A DNA stretch of 64,000 bases from F23-D06 sp045600905 (GTDB taxonomy: Bacteria > Bacteroidota > Bacteroidia > Bacteroidales > WCHB1-69). Shown here one piece after another: positions 1-8,663 of this stretch; the stretch's first letter is position 1, and every line of letters begins with the position of its first letter. The stretch lies in the NCBI GenBank assembly GCA_045600905.1, contig JAZRYT010000189.1, positions 62,001-126,000 of the forward strand, given 5' to 3'. The notes beneath the pieces were generated by a model. That model saw only the letters and a list, made by a program, of their open reading frames with translations. It did no database searches and was not told the DNA's origin. Both the position numbers and the translations under genes were made by a program.

Positions 1-1305
1 ACATTTCTGTGCCACACCGCCCTCTTTCCAGTTTGACAACGGAGATTGTCCTTTCAGAGTTATGGCCAACAATATTGAAATAACGAGGAAAACGGCAAAA
101 AACAAGAGACCCACGATTTTCATACGGTTCCTGTTTTCAGTATGATTTTCCAAAACATTCTGAACTCCCACTGTCACCAAAAGTAGGATTGACAAGATGA
201 AGAATATTCGGAACAGAGCTGGCAGACGGATGAAGCATATAAGGGGGATATACTTGAAAACCAGTCTGAAAAGAGTAGTCTGAGCGCCAAACGCCATCAC
301 TAAGCAGAGCAGTCCGAATGCGGCAATAGTCCATACCGTCACGTTCTTGTTTTTCAGAATTCCATAAATGGCAAACGGAATGACAAACAGTCCCATATAG
401 ATACTTGCCATAGAGATATCGGTATGGGTAAAGGCAGAATCACTGACAGCAAGATAGGGGAAGAATACGGAGACAAGACTCGGGATAGTAAAAGGTTGGG
501 TAGTCTGCTCGATAGTGAGTTTCATTCCTCTGGAAATGAGCGGTTTGATTTCCAATTGCGATATCAGAGTCGGAGCGCACAATACTATTGTCAGGAACAG
601 GGTCGAAAATCCGCAAAGCAGCAGTTTCCAGATATAGGACCAATTGCGCTGAAGTAAGGCTCGAACAATATATACGACCAACAATGTCAAAATCAGATAG
701 AACAATATGAAGTACGTACCCGGATAGCCTCCCGACACCATTAATGATAGCGGCAGCGGAGGCAACAGTAGCGTTTTCCAAGAAGGATTTTCCAAAAGTC
801 GGCAAAAGGCATAGACTATCCAGGGAATCCAAGTTGCAGACACTATCCAAACAAGATGTTCAGCATTTCCTATGAAGAAACCGGATAAAGCATAACAGCA
901 AGCAGTCTCAAATGACGCCACCCTATTACCTGTGAAATGCCAGGCTAACAGATAAAATCCCACTGCGGCCATAAAGGTATGGAATATAAACTCTATGCCG
1001 CAAAACAGCGTGGTGTATTTTCCACAGAAGGCGAAAAGCCACATTGGCAGATAAAAGACACCGGCCTGCGGGTCGGAATGCAAAGGAGTTCCCATAGACT
1101 GATACGGATTCCATAGAGGGAATATGCCGTTGCGAATACATTCCGTGGTGAAATAACGACAAGGGAAAAATTGATTTATGAAATCATATATGGGAGCATT
1201 CCATAGAAACGCCCCGTATCCGGCGAGACAGACAAACAACATAAGAAACACATAAAAGCCGTGTGTTTTACTGATGTTGCGTATGATTTCGTTGAATTTG
1301 CTCAT
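1..1305 (-). CDS. YfhO-like multi-spanning membrane protein, 3' end outside window
   Basis: An uninterrupted frame runs from an ATG at 1305 to the first base of the window (435 codons, no stop reached), so the C-terminus is missing. The translation is very hydrophobic with many predicted membrane segments. An early stretch reads FINQFFPCRYFTTECIRNG, then PLWNPYQSMGTPLHSDPQAG, the pattern of YfhO-type bacterial membrane proteins, which resemble lipid-linked sugar glycosyltransferases. Family knowledge: YfhO proteins are thought to glycosylate envelope polymers; the substrate here cannot be read. It lies downstream of the HAD hydrolase with a 58-nt gap on the same strand. No promoter-like -7 box is visible right upstream. 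Family fairly confident, exact role unknown. Confidence 0.75.
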   Translation of the reverse strand, partial: MSKFNEIIRNISKTHGFYVFLMLFVCLAGYGAFLWNAPIYDFINQFFPCRYFTTECIRNGIFPLWNPYQSMGTPLHSDPQAGVFYLPMWLFAFCGKYTTLFCGIEFIFHTFMAAVGFYLLAWHFTGNRVASFETACCYALSGFFIGNAEHLVWIVSATWIPWIVYAFCRLLENPSWKTLLLPPLPLSLMVSGGYPGTYFILFYLILTLLVVYIVRALLQRNWSYIWKLLLCGFSTLFLTIVLCAPTLISQLEIKPLISRGMKLTIEQTTQPFTIPSLVSVFFPYLAVSDSAFTHTDISMASIYMGLFVIPFAIYGILKNKNVTVWTIAAFGLLCLVMAFGAQTTLFRLVFKYIPLICFIRLPALFRIFFILSILLLVTVGVQNVLENHTENRNRMKIVGLLFFAVFLVISILLAITLKGQSPLSNWKEGGVAQKC

Positions 1306-1363
1306 AGCAAAAGCATTTGTGTGTATTCATACTTTATAAACTATTGAAGAACTTTTCTCAGCC

Positions 1364-1975
1364 TCACCCTCCGAATGCTTCCAATAGGCTGTTGCCATCG
1401 GTAATGTGCATTGTTCGCAAGCCGCACAACTGCGCACCTTTGAGATGTTGCGGGGAATCATCCACAACGAGTGTTTCTGAAGGATTCAAGCCATTCTCTT
1501 CAAGGATTAATTTAAAGCCCTCGGGCTTGGGTTTGCGTATATGGATAAGTTGTGAGAAATAGCATTTCTCAAAATATCGGTCAAAGATATCATAACCGAA
1601 CTGTTCGCGCATTTGCGCACGGAAAGCCTCATAGTTCAACTCATTGGTATTGCTGAACAGGAACAGCCGATACTGCTGGCTGAGACGCTGCAACAACTGT
1701 TCGTGTTCTTTAGGAAAACCCAAAAGGATGGAGTTCCAACATTCGTCAATCTGCTGGTCTGAGAGGTCGTTATCGGCCAACGTGCGGATATAGTCTCGAA
1801 AATCCGGCGTGGGGAGAAAGCCCTCCTCATAAAGGTCCATCACCTCGTTTTGTTTCTTCTTGGAATAGATTTCTTCAAAATGGGGCAGCCCGCAACGGTC
1901 AAATGCCTCTGGGATATTCTGATAACGGATATTATACAACACTCCGCCGAAATCCAATATCAAGTTTCTTATCAT
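1364..1975 (-). CDS. HAD-IA family hydrolase (YihX-like phosphatase)
   Basis: 203 residues. The start chosen is the ATG at 1975, giving MIRNLILDFGGVLYN; a longer in-frame extension upstream would run through a degenerate repeat and has no family match. HAD motif I is the DFGGVL form used by YihX-like sugar-phosphate phosphatases, motif II lies in LFLFSNTNE, and motif IV is in VVDDSPQHLKGA. Family knowledge: such enzymes remove phosphate from sugar phosphates or nucleotides in the cytoplasm. Substrate unknown. It follows the bifunctional nuclease gene after a 149-nt gap on the same strand. Confidence 0.8.
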   Translation of the reverse strand: MIRNLILDFGGVLYNIRYQNIPEAFDRCGLPHFEEIYSKKKQNEVMDLYEEGFLPTPDFRDYIRTLADNDLSDQQIDECWNSILLGFPKEHEQLLQRLSQQYRLFLFSNTNELNYEAFRAQMREQFGYDIFDRYFEKCYFSQLIHIRKPKPEGFKLILEENGLNPSETLVVDDSPQHLKGAQLCGLRTMHITDGNSLLEAFGG

Positions 1976-1994
1976 ACTATGTTCTTTATGGTAT

Positions 1995-2040
1995 CTGTGA
2001 ACTGTTTTTTGTGAGCTGTGAGCAGTGAACTGTGATCTGA
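1995..2040. repeat. Degenerate GTGAACTGT-type intergenic repeat
   Basis: Several imperfect copies of GTGAACTGT (also GTGAGCTGTGA and GTGAACTGTGA) lie between the HAD gene and the bifunctional nuclease gene. The reverse complement of the same unit, ACAGTTCAC, recurs at 62614-62645. It looks like a decayed simple-sequence repeat with no coding role. Confidence 0.6.
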
Positions 2041-2124
2041 ATGGGAATGACAGATTTATTATCAATAATATATTGAATAGTGGTGCTTTTATTTTTGATA
2101 TGAAGGAAGGGGCGCAAAACACTG

Positions 2125-2745
2125 CTAACGTTTGTCTAATTCCTTTTGGATTTTTTCCGCCAATTCATAATCCTCACTTTCAATAGCGCCTTCGAGCAAA
2201 GTTTGCAATTCATCAGCGGACATTTCCTTCAACTTCTGATCTATGAAGGCATCATTCACACCATTTTCGTCCTCATCAGGAGTTAATTCTTCCATCAATT
2301 CGTTGTACTCTTTTTCTTCAGATTCCTCGTCAGAAGGGAGGTCTTCCATACAATTGGCCACAAAAATATCTTCGTTCATAAAGAACGGGGCATTGAATTT
2401 CAAAGCCAAAGATATGGCGTCCGATGGACGGGCATCCAGATGGAACAGTGTGCCGTCGCTACGTTTCATCAGCATATCGGCATAATAGACGCCATTCGCA
2501 TAATGGACGATATCCACTTCTGTCAATGCGCAATTGAAGTTGTCAGCCAATGACACGAAAAGTTCGTGCGTCAGCGGTCGATGTGTGGGCGACTGGTTCA
2601 GTTCCACCAGAATCGCGCGGGCCTCGCTCATCCCGATGATGATAGGCACATAGCGTTCACCCTCCTTTTCCTTGAGTATCAAAGAAAAGGCTTCGGACGG
2701 ACGTGCCGCCGCGTGAATGTCCGCAACCTGAAGCTCGATTTTCAT
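2125..2745 (-). CDS. Bifunctional nuclease family protein with C-terminal UVR motif
   Basis: 206 residues. The first ~130 residues match the DUF151/bifunctional nuclease (BFN) fold: an early PSEAFSLILKEKEG, then YVPIIIGMSEARAI and later LDARPSDAISLALKF. An acidic linker leads to a C-terminal helix pair, LQTLLEGAIESEDYELAEKI, which is a UVR motif like those in UvrB/UvrC. BFN proteins are described as DNase/RNase enzymes in plants and as conserved proteins in Bacteroidota. The gene follows the BsaWI-like endonuclease gene on the same strand after a 47-nt gap, so the restriction pair separates it from purL. No -7 box is visible directly upstream. Confidence 0.88.
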   Translation of the reverse strand: MKIELQVADIHAAARPSEAFSLILKEKEGERYVPIIIGMSEARAILVELNQSPTHRPLTHELFVSLADNFNCALTEVDIVHYANGVYYADMLMKRSDGTLFHLDARPSDAISLALKFNAPFFMNEDIFVANCMEDLPSDEESEEKEYNELMEELTPDEDENGVNDAFIDQKLKEMSADELQTLLEGAIESEDYELAEKIQKELDKR

Positions 2746-2792
2746 AATTATTTGGTTAAAATGAAATGAGGAATTTGAATAGAGGAATTATA

Positions 2793-3656
2793 TTATTGTG
2801 CTTTCCATGTCGAATTAAACCATTGACGTTGCTTCAACCATTGTTTAGATGCCTGCAAAGCGTGATTGATGAAAATTTCAAAATCTATTGAAAGTGGATA
2901 AATTCTATCTTGAATTTCTTTCTCCGACAAAACATACATTCCATGCCACCCATTAGTGGGAAATTCCTTCGAACCACCATTTACCATAAATTTGAATTTA
3001 GGTAATTTCAAAAATTCTCCATCCAAGACGAAAGCCACACTCCAAAAAAAAGACTCCATTGCATGCAAGGATGGTTCACGATCCCTCGTCACTCTATCCC
3101 TAACACTCGTTTTACATTGTACGCAACCAAAACAATATTTCTTGCCATTGTCATTTACAATACAAAACAAATCAAAAATATTACCTTTTACCTGTTCTCT
3201 TAGCCAACTCAAATCTCGAGGTTCATTTTTCAATTCTTCATTCTTCAATAAAACATTCAAATCTCTCTGTAGAATAATTTCTATACCATATTCTTTCAAT
3301 GACAACGACGACAATTCCTTGATCACTTCTTCAAAAGCATGACCGCTTGATTTTTTCCAGCTTTGTTCTGCACTGATAACCTTTTGGATAGTTTCTATAT
3401 CTCCTATTCCAGATTTTCTAAATAAATGGACTTGATAAATAGCATTCCACAATTGCGAAACACATGGATCCTTGAAATTTTTCAATCCCTCAACAATACA
3501 ACAACGAATTGCTGATTTTTGCGCTTCTTTATCCCACTTTTCTTTAATAGAATCTGGCGAAGTATCTCTTTTAAAGTTCTTTTCACAAGTATTCATATAA
3601 GATTCATATTCATTAGAATATGTCTTATAACAAAATTCATAATACTTATTTTCCAT
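2793..3656 (-). CDS. Probable type II restriction endonuclease, BsaWI-like
   Basis: 287 residues, transcribed directly after and overlapping the cytosine methyltransferase by 11 nt, the usual arrangement of a type II restriction-modification pair. A likely PD-(D/E)xK core is visible: SSGHAFEEVIKE (Glu109/110), GNIFDLF (Asp162) and CVQCKTS (Gln180-x-Lys182), with QxK replacing ExK. The KSGIGDIETIQKVISAE stretch and the overall length resemble, from memory, the BsaWI family that cuts W/CCGGW. Its DNA is visibly more AT-rich than purL next door, suggesting transfer. Recognition sequence is inference; nuclease role well supported by context. Confidence 0.75.
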   Translation of the reverse strand: MENKYYEFCYKTYSNEYESYMNTCEKNFKRDTSPDSIKEKWDKEAQKSAIRCCIVEGLKNFKDPCVSQLWNAIYQVHLFRKSGIGDIETIQKVISAEQSWKKSSGHAFEEVIKELSSLSLKEYGIEIILQRDLNVLLKNEELKNEPRDLSWLREQVKGNIFDLFCIVNDNGKKYCFGCVQCKTSVRDRVTRDREPSLHAMESFFWSVAFVLDGEFLKLPKFKFMVNGGSKEFPTNGWHGMYVLSEKEIQDRIYPLSIDFEIFINHALQASKQWLKQRQWFNSTWKAQ

Positions 3657-4833
3657 TATAATTTAGATTAAACAAATAAATGATTTGCACTCCCCAAGCA
3701 TAAGCTAACAGAGGAGGGACAGCATCGCCAATCTGCTCATACTTATCTTGAACTGCTCGATCAATATGAGGAACTATATAAGGACCTCCAACAAAATCAT
3801 ACGAGTCTGGGAAAGACTGTAAACGCGCACATTCCCTAACCGTTAAACACCTATCATAATTTGGATGAACAAATTCATCCAAGCAATGACTTGTCACTGT
3901 GGGAGATGGTGCATCGGGAACAAGACGATAATTTCGTTTTATGAATAATTTTTTAGGCAACACCCTTTCTAACTGCAATTTCTGTCGTTCCTCTCCTTGA
4001 TATCGATCAAAAAGAGATTTGAGGCTTTCACCTTGATTTAAAAGATGGAATCTTTTCAAAGTACATGCTCGATGATTCATTGGTTTATGATTCATAATAC
4101 ATCCTGAAGACATTGTCTCTCGTTTCCAAAAAGAATCATCACGCATTAACGTTTGATATTCCGATATTTCATCTGTATATTCTGTTTGTTCTTCATTCGA
4201 ATTTGGTATTACATTTGGCAGTCCCGCCAAAGCATCTCTAACTGTTACTGCTTTTCTATATTGATTTGGTTCTGACAACCACCATTGTTCAAAACGAGTT
4301 GCCAATATGAAAAAACGATTCCGCTTTTGAGGAACACCAAATTTAGTAGCATCAAGAACCACTTGAATCATATTTCCATAACCAGCATCCTTTAATTCTT
4401 CACGGAGTACCTCAACTATCAATTTGTTTGCATCTTTAGATACTTTTTTTGAAGTAATGGCAGGGACATTTTCAAAGAGAATCATTTTAGCATTGGACAT
4501 TTTTGCTATTCTAATACCTTCTCTAAATAAGAACTGTCTATGGTCATAAAAAGAGCGGGAAGTATTTCCTGCCGTTGAAAAGGTTTCACACGGCATTCCA
4601 GAAGTAACAAGATCAACACCTTCTTCAGGAACAAAAGGAAGAACTTGTTCTTCAGTAACATCTCTTATATCCGAGTTTATAACATGAACTTCAGGATGAT
4701 TGGCAGAATAAGTCTCGCAACAACTTTGAATGTATTCAATCGCAACAAGTGTTTTGAAACCAGCAGCATGAAGGCCTGTACAAATCCCTCCGGGACCTGC
4801 AAAACAATCTATATGCGTAAATACTTGTTTCAT
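3646..4833 (-). CDS. DNA (cytosine-5-)-methyltransferase of a type II R-M pair
   Basis: 395 residues with the ordered motifs of C5-cytosine methyltransferases: motif I HIDCFAGPGG (residues 7-16, SAM binding), motif IV SGMPCETFS with catalytic Cys82, motif VI FENVPA (~120-125), motif VIII QKRNRFF (~169-175) and motif X QIGDAVPPLLA near the end. The variable region between VIII and X should hold the target recognition domain. It starts 27 nt after the purL stop codon and its 3' end overlaps the endonuclease gene by 11 nt. The cognate methylase protects host DNA from that nuclease. AT-richer than purL, so probably acquired. Confidence 0.93.
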   Translation of the reverse strand: MKQVFTHIDCFAGPGGICTGLHAAGFKTLVAIEYIQSCCETYSANHPEVHVINSDIRDVTEEQVLPFVPEEGVDLVTSGMPCETFSTAGNTSRSFYDHRQFLFREGIRIAKMSNAKMILFENVPAITSKKVSKDANKLIVEVLREELKDAGYGNMIQVVLDATKFGVPQKRNRFFILATRFEQWWLSEPNQYRKAVTVRDALAGLPNVIPNSNEEQTEYTDEISEYQTLMRDDSFWKRETMSSGCIMNHKPMNHRACTLKRFHLLNQGESLKSLFDRYQGEERQKLQLERVLPKKLFIKRNYRLVPDAPSPTVTSHCLDEFVHPNYDRCLTVRECARLQSFPDSYDFVGGPYIVPHIDRAVQDKYEQIGDAVPPLLAYAWGVQIIYLFNLNYNGK

Positions 4834-4860
4834 AACGAAGACTGGCTTTTTATTGAATTA

Positions 4861-7800
4861 CTAGCGTCTAAAGTAGTTCACTGCATTTTTGAAAAGATCT
4901 TGGCACTTGTCGCCTTCGATATTCTTGTACAGATTCTCGCCTTTACGTTCGCTGTGGCCCATCTTGCCGAGGATAAGTCCGTCGGCGGAAACGATGCCTT
5001 CGATGGCGTAGAATGAGCCGTTCGGGTTGTCGGCCGGGTCCATACTCACGTTGCCATTTTCATCGCAATATTGGAAGGCCACCTGTCCGTGTTCGAACAA
5101 CTCCTTGGCCAGTTCCTTAGTGACCACGAATTTGCCTTCACCGTGGCTGACGGCGATGTTGTGCATATCGCCAACCTTGAAAGAGGTGAGCCAAGGAGAA
5201 GCCACCGTTGCGATGCGCGTACGCACGAGACGGGAAATGTGGCGATTGATGTTGTTGCGGTACAGCGTCGGGGATTCGGGAGTGATATCACCCAAACGTC
5301 CGTAAGGCAGCAAACCGGATTTCACCAAAGCCTGGAAGCCGTTGCAGATACCGAGAACCAGTCCCTTGCGGGCAAGCAGGTCGTTAATGGCAGCCTTAAT
5401 CTCCGCATTGTTCAACACCGTAGCGATAAACTTGCCACTGCCGTCAGGCTCGTCACCGGAGCTGAAACCGCCGCTGAGTGCCAAAATCTGAGATTCGCGT
5501 ATAGCAGCGGACAACTCTTGGATGGAACCGTTGATTTCGGTTTCATTGAGGTTACGGAAAACGAAGATGCGCGGATCGGCACCAGCATCTTCAAATGCTT
5601 TGGCCGTGTCATAATCGCAGTTCGTGCCAGGGAACACCGGCAGGATGACTTTGGGCTTTTCAATGCGGACGGGCGATTTCATCACCGGAGCGCATTTGCT
5701 GTTGACTGCAAATTCAGAGCCTGTGGATGTCGTTTCGTTGGCAGCCATCTCCGGATAAAGTTTTCCATAGACGCCACGCCAAGCGGCCAGGCAGGCTGCC
5801 TTATCCATAGCTTCGCCATTGACGATGAATTGGTCATCGACCACACCCAATTCAACAGCGAACTCAGAGTTCAGCTTTTCGGTTGTTTCCACCACGAAGC
5901 TTGCATAACCGTAATCAAACAGATTAACAGCGGTATTCACGTTGAATCCGAGGTCGTTACCGAAACTCATTTTGCAAAGTGCTTCCATAATGCCGCCGTA
6001 TTGCAGCGTGAAAGCGGAAACAATCTTGCCGTTGAGAATGTTCTCGCGCATATATTCAAATTCGCGCTTCGTATAGTCAATATCGGGAAGATTATCAACG
6101 ATTTTATTCTTTATCAAATAGATATGATTGCCTTTTTGTTTGAATTCAGGAGAAATGATATTTCCCGCATTTTCAGTGGTGATGGCAAATGAGACGAATG
6201 TCGGTGGAACATTCATTTTCTTGAACGTGCCGCTCATAGAGTCCTTGCCGCCCAAAGAAGCGAGGCGGAACTGGTGCAGCATCCAAACAGAGCCGAGCAT
6301 AGCGGCACAGGGCTTGCCCCAACGGGTCGGTTCGTGGCCCATCTTCTCGAAATATTCTTGGAAGGTGAATCTGATTTTGCGATAATCAGCACCTGTGGCC
6401 ACAATCTTGGACATAGATTCCAAAATAGCATACACAGCGGCGTGGAACGGGGAACGCAACGCGATGTACGGGTTATAGCCGAACGCCATAATACTTGTCG
6501 TGTTGGTATGGCCGTGCAAGACGGGAAGTTTCTGAGCGGAAACCTGGGCTTCCGTCAATTGGTTCTTGCCACCGAACGGCATCAGCACGGTGGTAGCGCC
6601 AATCGTTGCGTCAAACATTTCAATGAGACCCTTTTGAGAAGCCACATTCGGATTGGTCAGCACACTGACAGCTTTTTCCTGCATAGTGTCGCCTGTTACG
6701 GGTTGGCCTTCCAACACATTGTCGGGCACAGCGTTGATGACGACTTCCGTCTTCTGGCGCACGCCGTTGGTATTGATAAAGTCGCGGTTGAGGTCAACGA
6801 TGGTTTTGCCGCGCCACGTCATACGCAGGCGGTTGGTATCTGTCACGTGGGCAATGATGTTGGCTTCAATATTTTCCTGACGGCAATAGTCGAAGAACAC
6901 CTCGACATCTTTGGGGTCCACCACGACGCTCATACGTTCCTGTGATTCGCTGATGGCCACTTCTGAGCCATTCAAGCCTTTGTATTTTGTTCTTACGGTA
7001 TCCAAATCGATATCCAAACCGTCGGCCAGCTCACCGATAGCGACGCTGACACCACCAGCGCCGAAGTCATTGGACTTCTTCACCAGACGGGTTACTTCGG
7101 GGCGGCGGAAGAGATGTTGGATTTTACGTTCTTCCGGAGCATTACCTTTTTGAACCTCAGCGGCGCAAGTATCGAGAGATTTCTCGTTGTGTTCCTTGGA
7201 GGAGCCGGTTGCGCCTCCGATACCGTCACGGCCTGTGCGTCCACCGAACATAATGACCACATCGCCGGGTTTTGGTGTGTCGCGACGCACGTGGTCAACG
7301 GGAGCAGCACCTACCACGGCACCGATTTCCAGACGTTTGGCCTGATAATCGTTGTGATAGATTTCGCGCACGTGCGTGGTTGCCAAACCGATTTGGTTGC
7401 CGTATGAGGAATAGCCGGATGCAGCGCTTTTGGAAATCACAGACTGCGGGAGTTTGCCTTCGAGAGTTTCGCTCATTGGCGCATTGATGTTGCCGGCGCC
7501 GGTCACGCGGAGAGCCTGATAGACGTAGCTACGGCCGCTCAGCGGGTCGCGAATAGCACCGCCCACGCAGGTGGCAGCTCCACCAAACGGTTCGATTTCC
7601 GTCGGATGGTTGTGCGTCTCGTTCTTGAACATCAACAGCCATTTCTCTATTTTTCCATCCACATCCACATCAATATAGATGCTGCAGGCATTGTTTTCTT
7701 CGGAAACCTCCATATCTTCCAAATTGCCGGACATCCGTTCGAACTTGCCATTGATGGAAGCCATATCCATCAAAGTCTGCGGTTTCACACGATCCTTATA

Positions 7801-8574
7801 GACCTGCTTGCGCATTTCAAGGTAGTCGTTGTACGCAGCTTGGATTTGGTTTTGGAAATTGGAGGGTGTAAACGTAATCCGGGCTAATTCTGTTTCAAAG
7901 GTCGTATGGCGGCAGTGGTCGCTCCAATAGGTGTCCAACAACTTGAGTTCCGTATCGGAAGGCTCGCGTTTTTCCTCATTTTTGAAGTATTCTTGAATGA
8001 AACAGATGTCTTCCAAAGACATTGCGAAACCCATTTTCACGCGGAAAGCTTCCAATTCGTCTTTGCTCCACTGATTGAATTGTTCATAAACGGGGACATC
8101 CTGGACATCGGGATTTTCAGCCAATTCCAGCACACTCATATCCTTTTGACGGGCTTCCACTTCGTTTATGCAGAACTTTTTCACACTGGCAAATTGTTCG
8201 GGAGTGAAATCCGCATCAAAGACATAGACTTTTGCACTCTTAATAACGGCTTCCGTTTTAGGATCCAAAAGGGAAAGGCACTGCATAGCGCTGTCGGCAC
8301 GTTGGTCGAACTGGCCGGGTAAGAATTCCACGGCGAAGTATGTTTTGCCTTCCAATGGAAAGTCCTCATAGATATTATCCACCACAGGTTCGGAAAGCAC
8401 GCCCACCTTGGCTCTTTCCAAAAGGGTTTCATCCACGTTGAAAATATCATAGACCACCAACTGGCGAAGATTCTTGATATTCAAGTTAAAGTTATGATTA
8501 AGAGTTTCTTTCAAGCTGACGGCTTCCACATCGAAACCGGCTTTTTTTTCTACAAAAATACGAGCATTGCGCAT
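4861..8574 (-). CDS. purL: Phosphoribosylformylglycinamidine synthase
   Basis: 1237 residues, the large single-chain form of FGAM synthase (purine pathway step 4: FGAR + Gln + ATP to FGAM). I place the start at the ATG at 8574; the frame could open five codons earlier with TTG, which is less likely. Order: N-terminal PurS-like part, linker, the ATPase domains (FKNETHNHPTEIEPFGGAAT, then GRTGRDGIGGATGSS and FGAGGVSVAIGELADG), and a C-terminal class I glutaminase (VFPGTNCD, GICNGFQ with nucleophile near Cys1077, and GHSERKGENLY). A -7 box lies at 8601-8608, so the 5' leader is short. Cytosolic; restriction genes follow closely and may be co-transcribed. Confidence 0.96.
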   Translation of the reverse strand: MRNARIFVEKKAGFDVEAVSLKETLNHNFNLNIKNLRQLVVYDIFNVDETLLERAKVGVLSEPVVDNIYEDFPLEGKTYFAVEFLPGQFDQRADSAMQCLSLLDPKTEAVIKSAKVYVFDADFTPEQFASVKKFCINEVEARQKDMSVLELAENPDVQDVPVYEQFNQWSKDELEAFRVKMGFAMSLEDICFIQEYFKNEEKREPSDTELKLLDTYWSDHCRHTTFETELARITFTPSNFQNQIQAAYNDYLEMRKQVYKDRVKPQTLMDMASINGKFERMSGNLEDMEVSEENNACSIYIDVDVDGKIEKWLLMFKNETHNHPTEIEPFGGAATCVGGAIRDPLSGRSYVYQALRVTGAGNINAPMSETLEGKLPQSVISKSAASGYSSYGNQIGLATTHVREIYHNDYQAKRLEIGAVVGAAPVDHVRRDTPKPGDVVIMFGGRTGRDGIGGATGSSKEHNEKSLDTCAAEVQKGNAPEERKIQHLFRRPEVTRLVKKSNDFGAGGVSVAIGELADGLDIDLDTVRTKYKGLNGSEVAISESQERMSVVVDPKDVEVFFDYCRQENIEANIIAHVTDTNRLRMTWRGKTIVDLNRDFINTNGVRQKTEVVINAVPDNVLEGQPVTGDTMQEKAVSVLTNPNVASQKGLIEMFDATIGATTVLMPFGGKNQLTEAQVSAQKLPVLHGHTNTTSIMAFGYNPYIALRSPFHAAVYAILESMSKIVATGADYRKIRFTFQEYFEKMGHEPTRWGKPCAAMLGSVWMLHQFRLASLGGKDSMSGTFKKMNVPPTFVSFAITTENAGNIISPEFKQKGNHIYLIKNKIVDNLPDIDYTKREFEYMRENILNGKIVSAFTLQYGGIMEALCKMSFGNDLGFNVNTAVNLFDYGYASFVVETTEKLNSEFAVELGVVDDQFIVNGEAMDKAACLAAWRGVYGKLYPEMAANETTSTGSEFAVNSKCAPVMKSPVRIEKPKVILPVFPGTNCDYDTAKAFEDAGADPRIFVFRNLNETEINGSIQELSAAIRESQILALSGGFSSGDEPDGSGKFIATVLNNAEIKAAINDLLARKGLVLGICNGFQALVKSGLLPYGRLGDITPESPTLYRNNINRHISRLVRTRIATVASPWLTSFKVGDMHNIAVSHGEGKFVVTKELAKELFEHGQVAFQYCDENGNVSMDPADNPNGSFYAIEGIVSADGLILGKMGHSERKGENLYKNIEGDKCQDLFKNAVNYFRR

Positions 8575-8600
8575 AATAATGGGTTTCAAAAATTAGGGCG

Positions 8601-8608
8601 CAAAGGTA
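8601..8608 (-). promoter_or_regulatory. -7 element of purL
   Basis: Reads TACCTTTG on the minus strand, matching the Bacteroidota -7 consensus TAnnTTTG, followed by CGCCC. No TTTG-like -33 box is seen at the usual 19-21 nt. It predicts a leader of about 20 nt before the chosen ATG. Confidence 0.6.
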
Positions 8609-8663
8609 CACAAAAAACGAATTTTTTATCCCAATCAAAAGAAATATCCGATAATTTTCCCCA

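Noticed and set aside
1364..1975. HAD protein judged inactive because motif I lacks the second Asp
   Set aside because: The DxGGV form is normal for YihX-like HAD-IA members.
5071..6192. Long open frame on the plus strand (373 codons)
   Set aside because: It is antisense to purL, with a low-complexity His/Arg-rich translation and no family motif; purL on the other strand is unmistakable.
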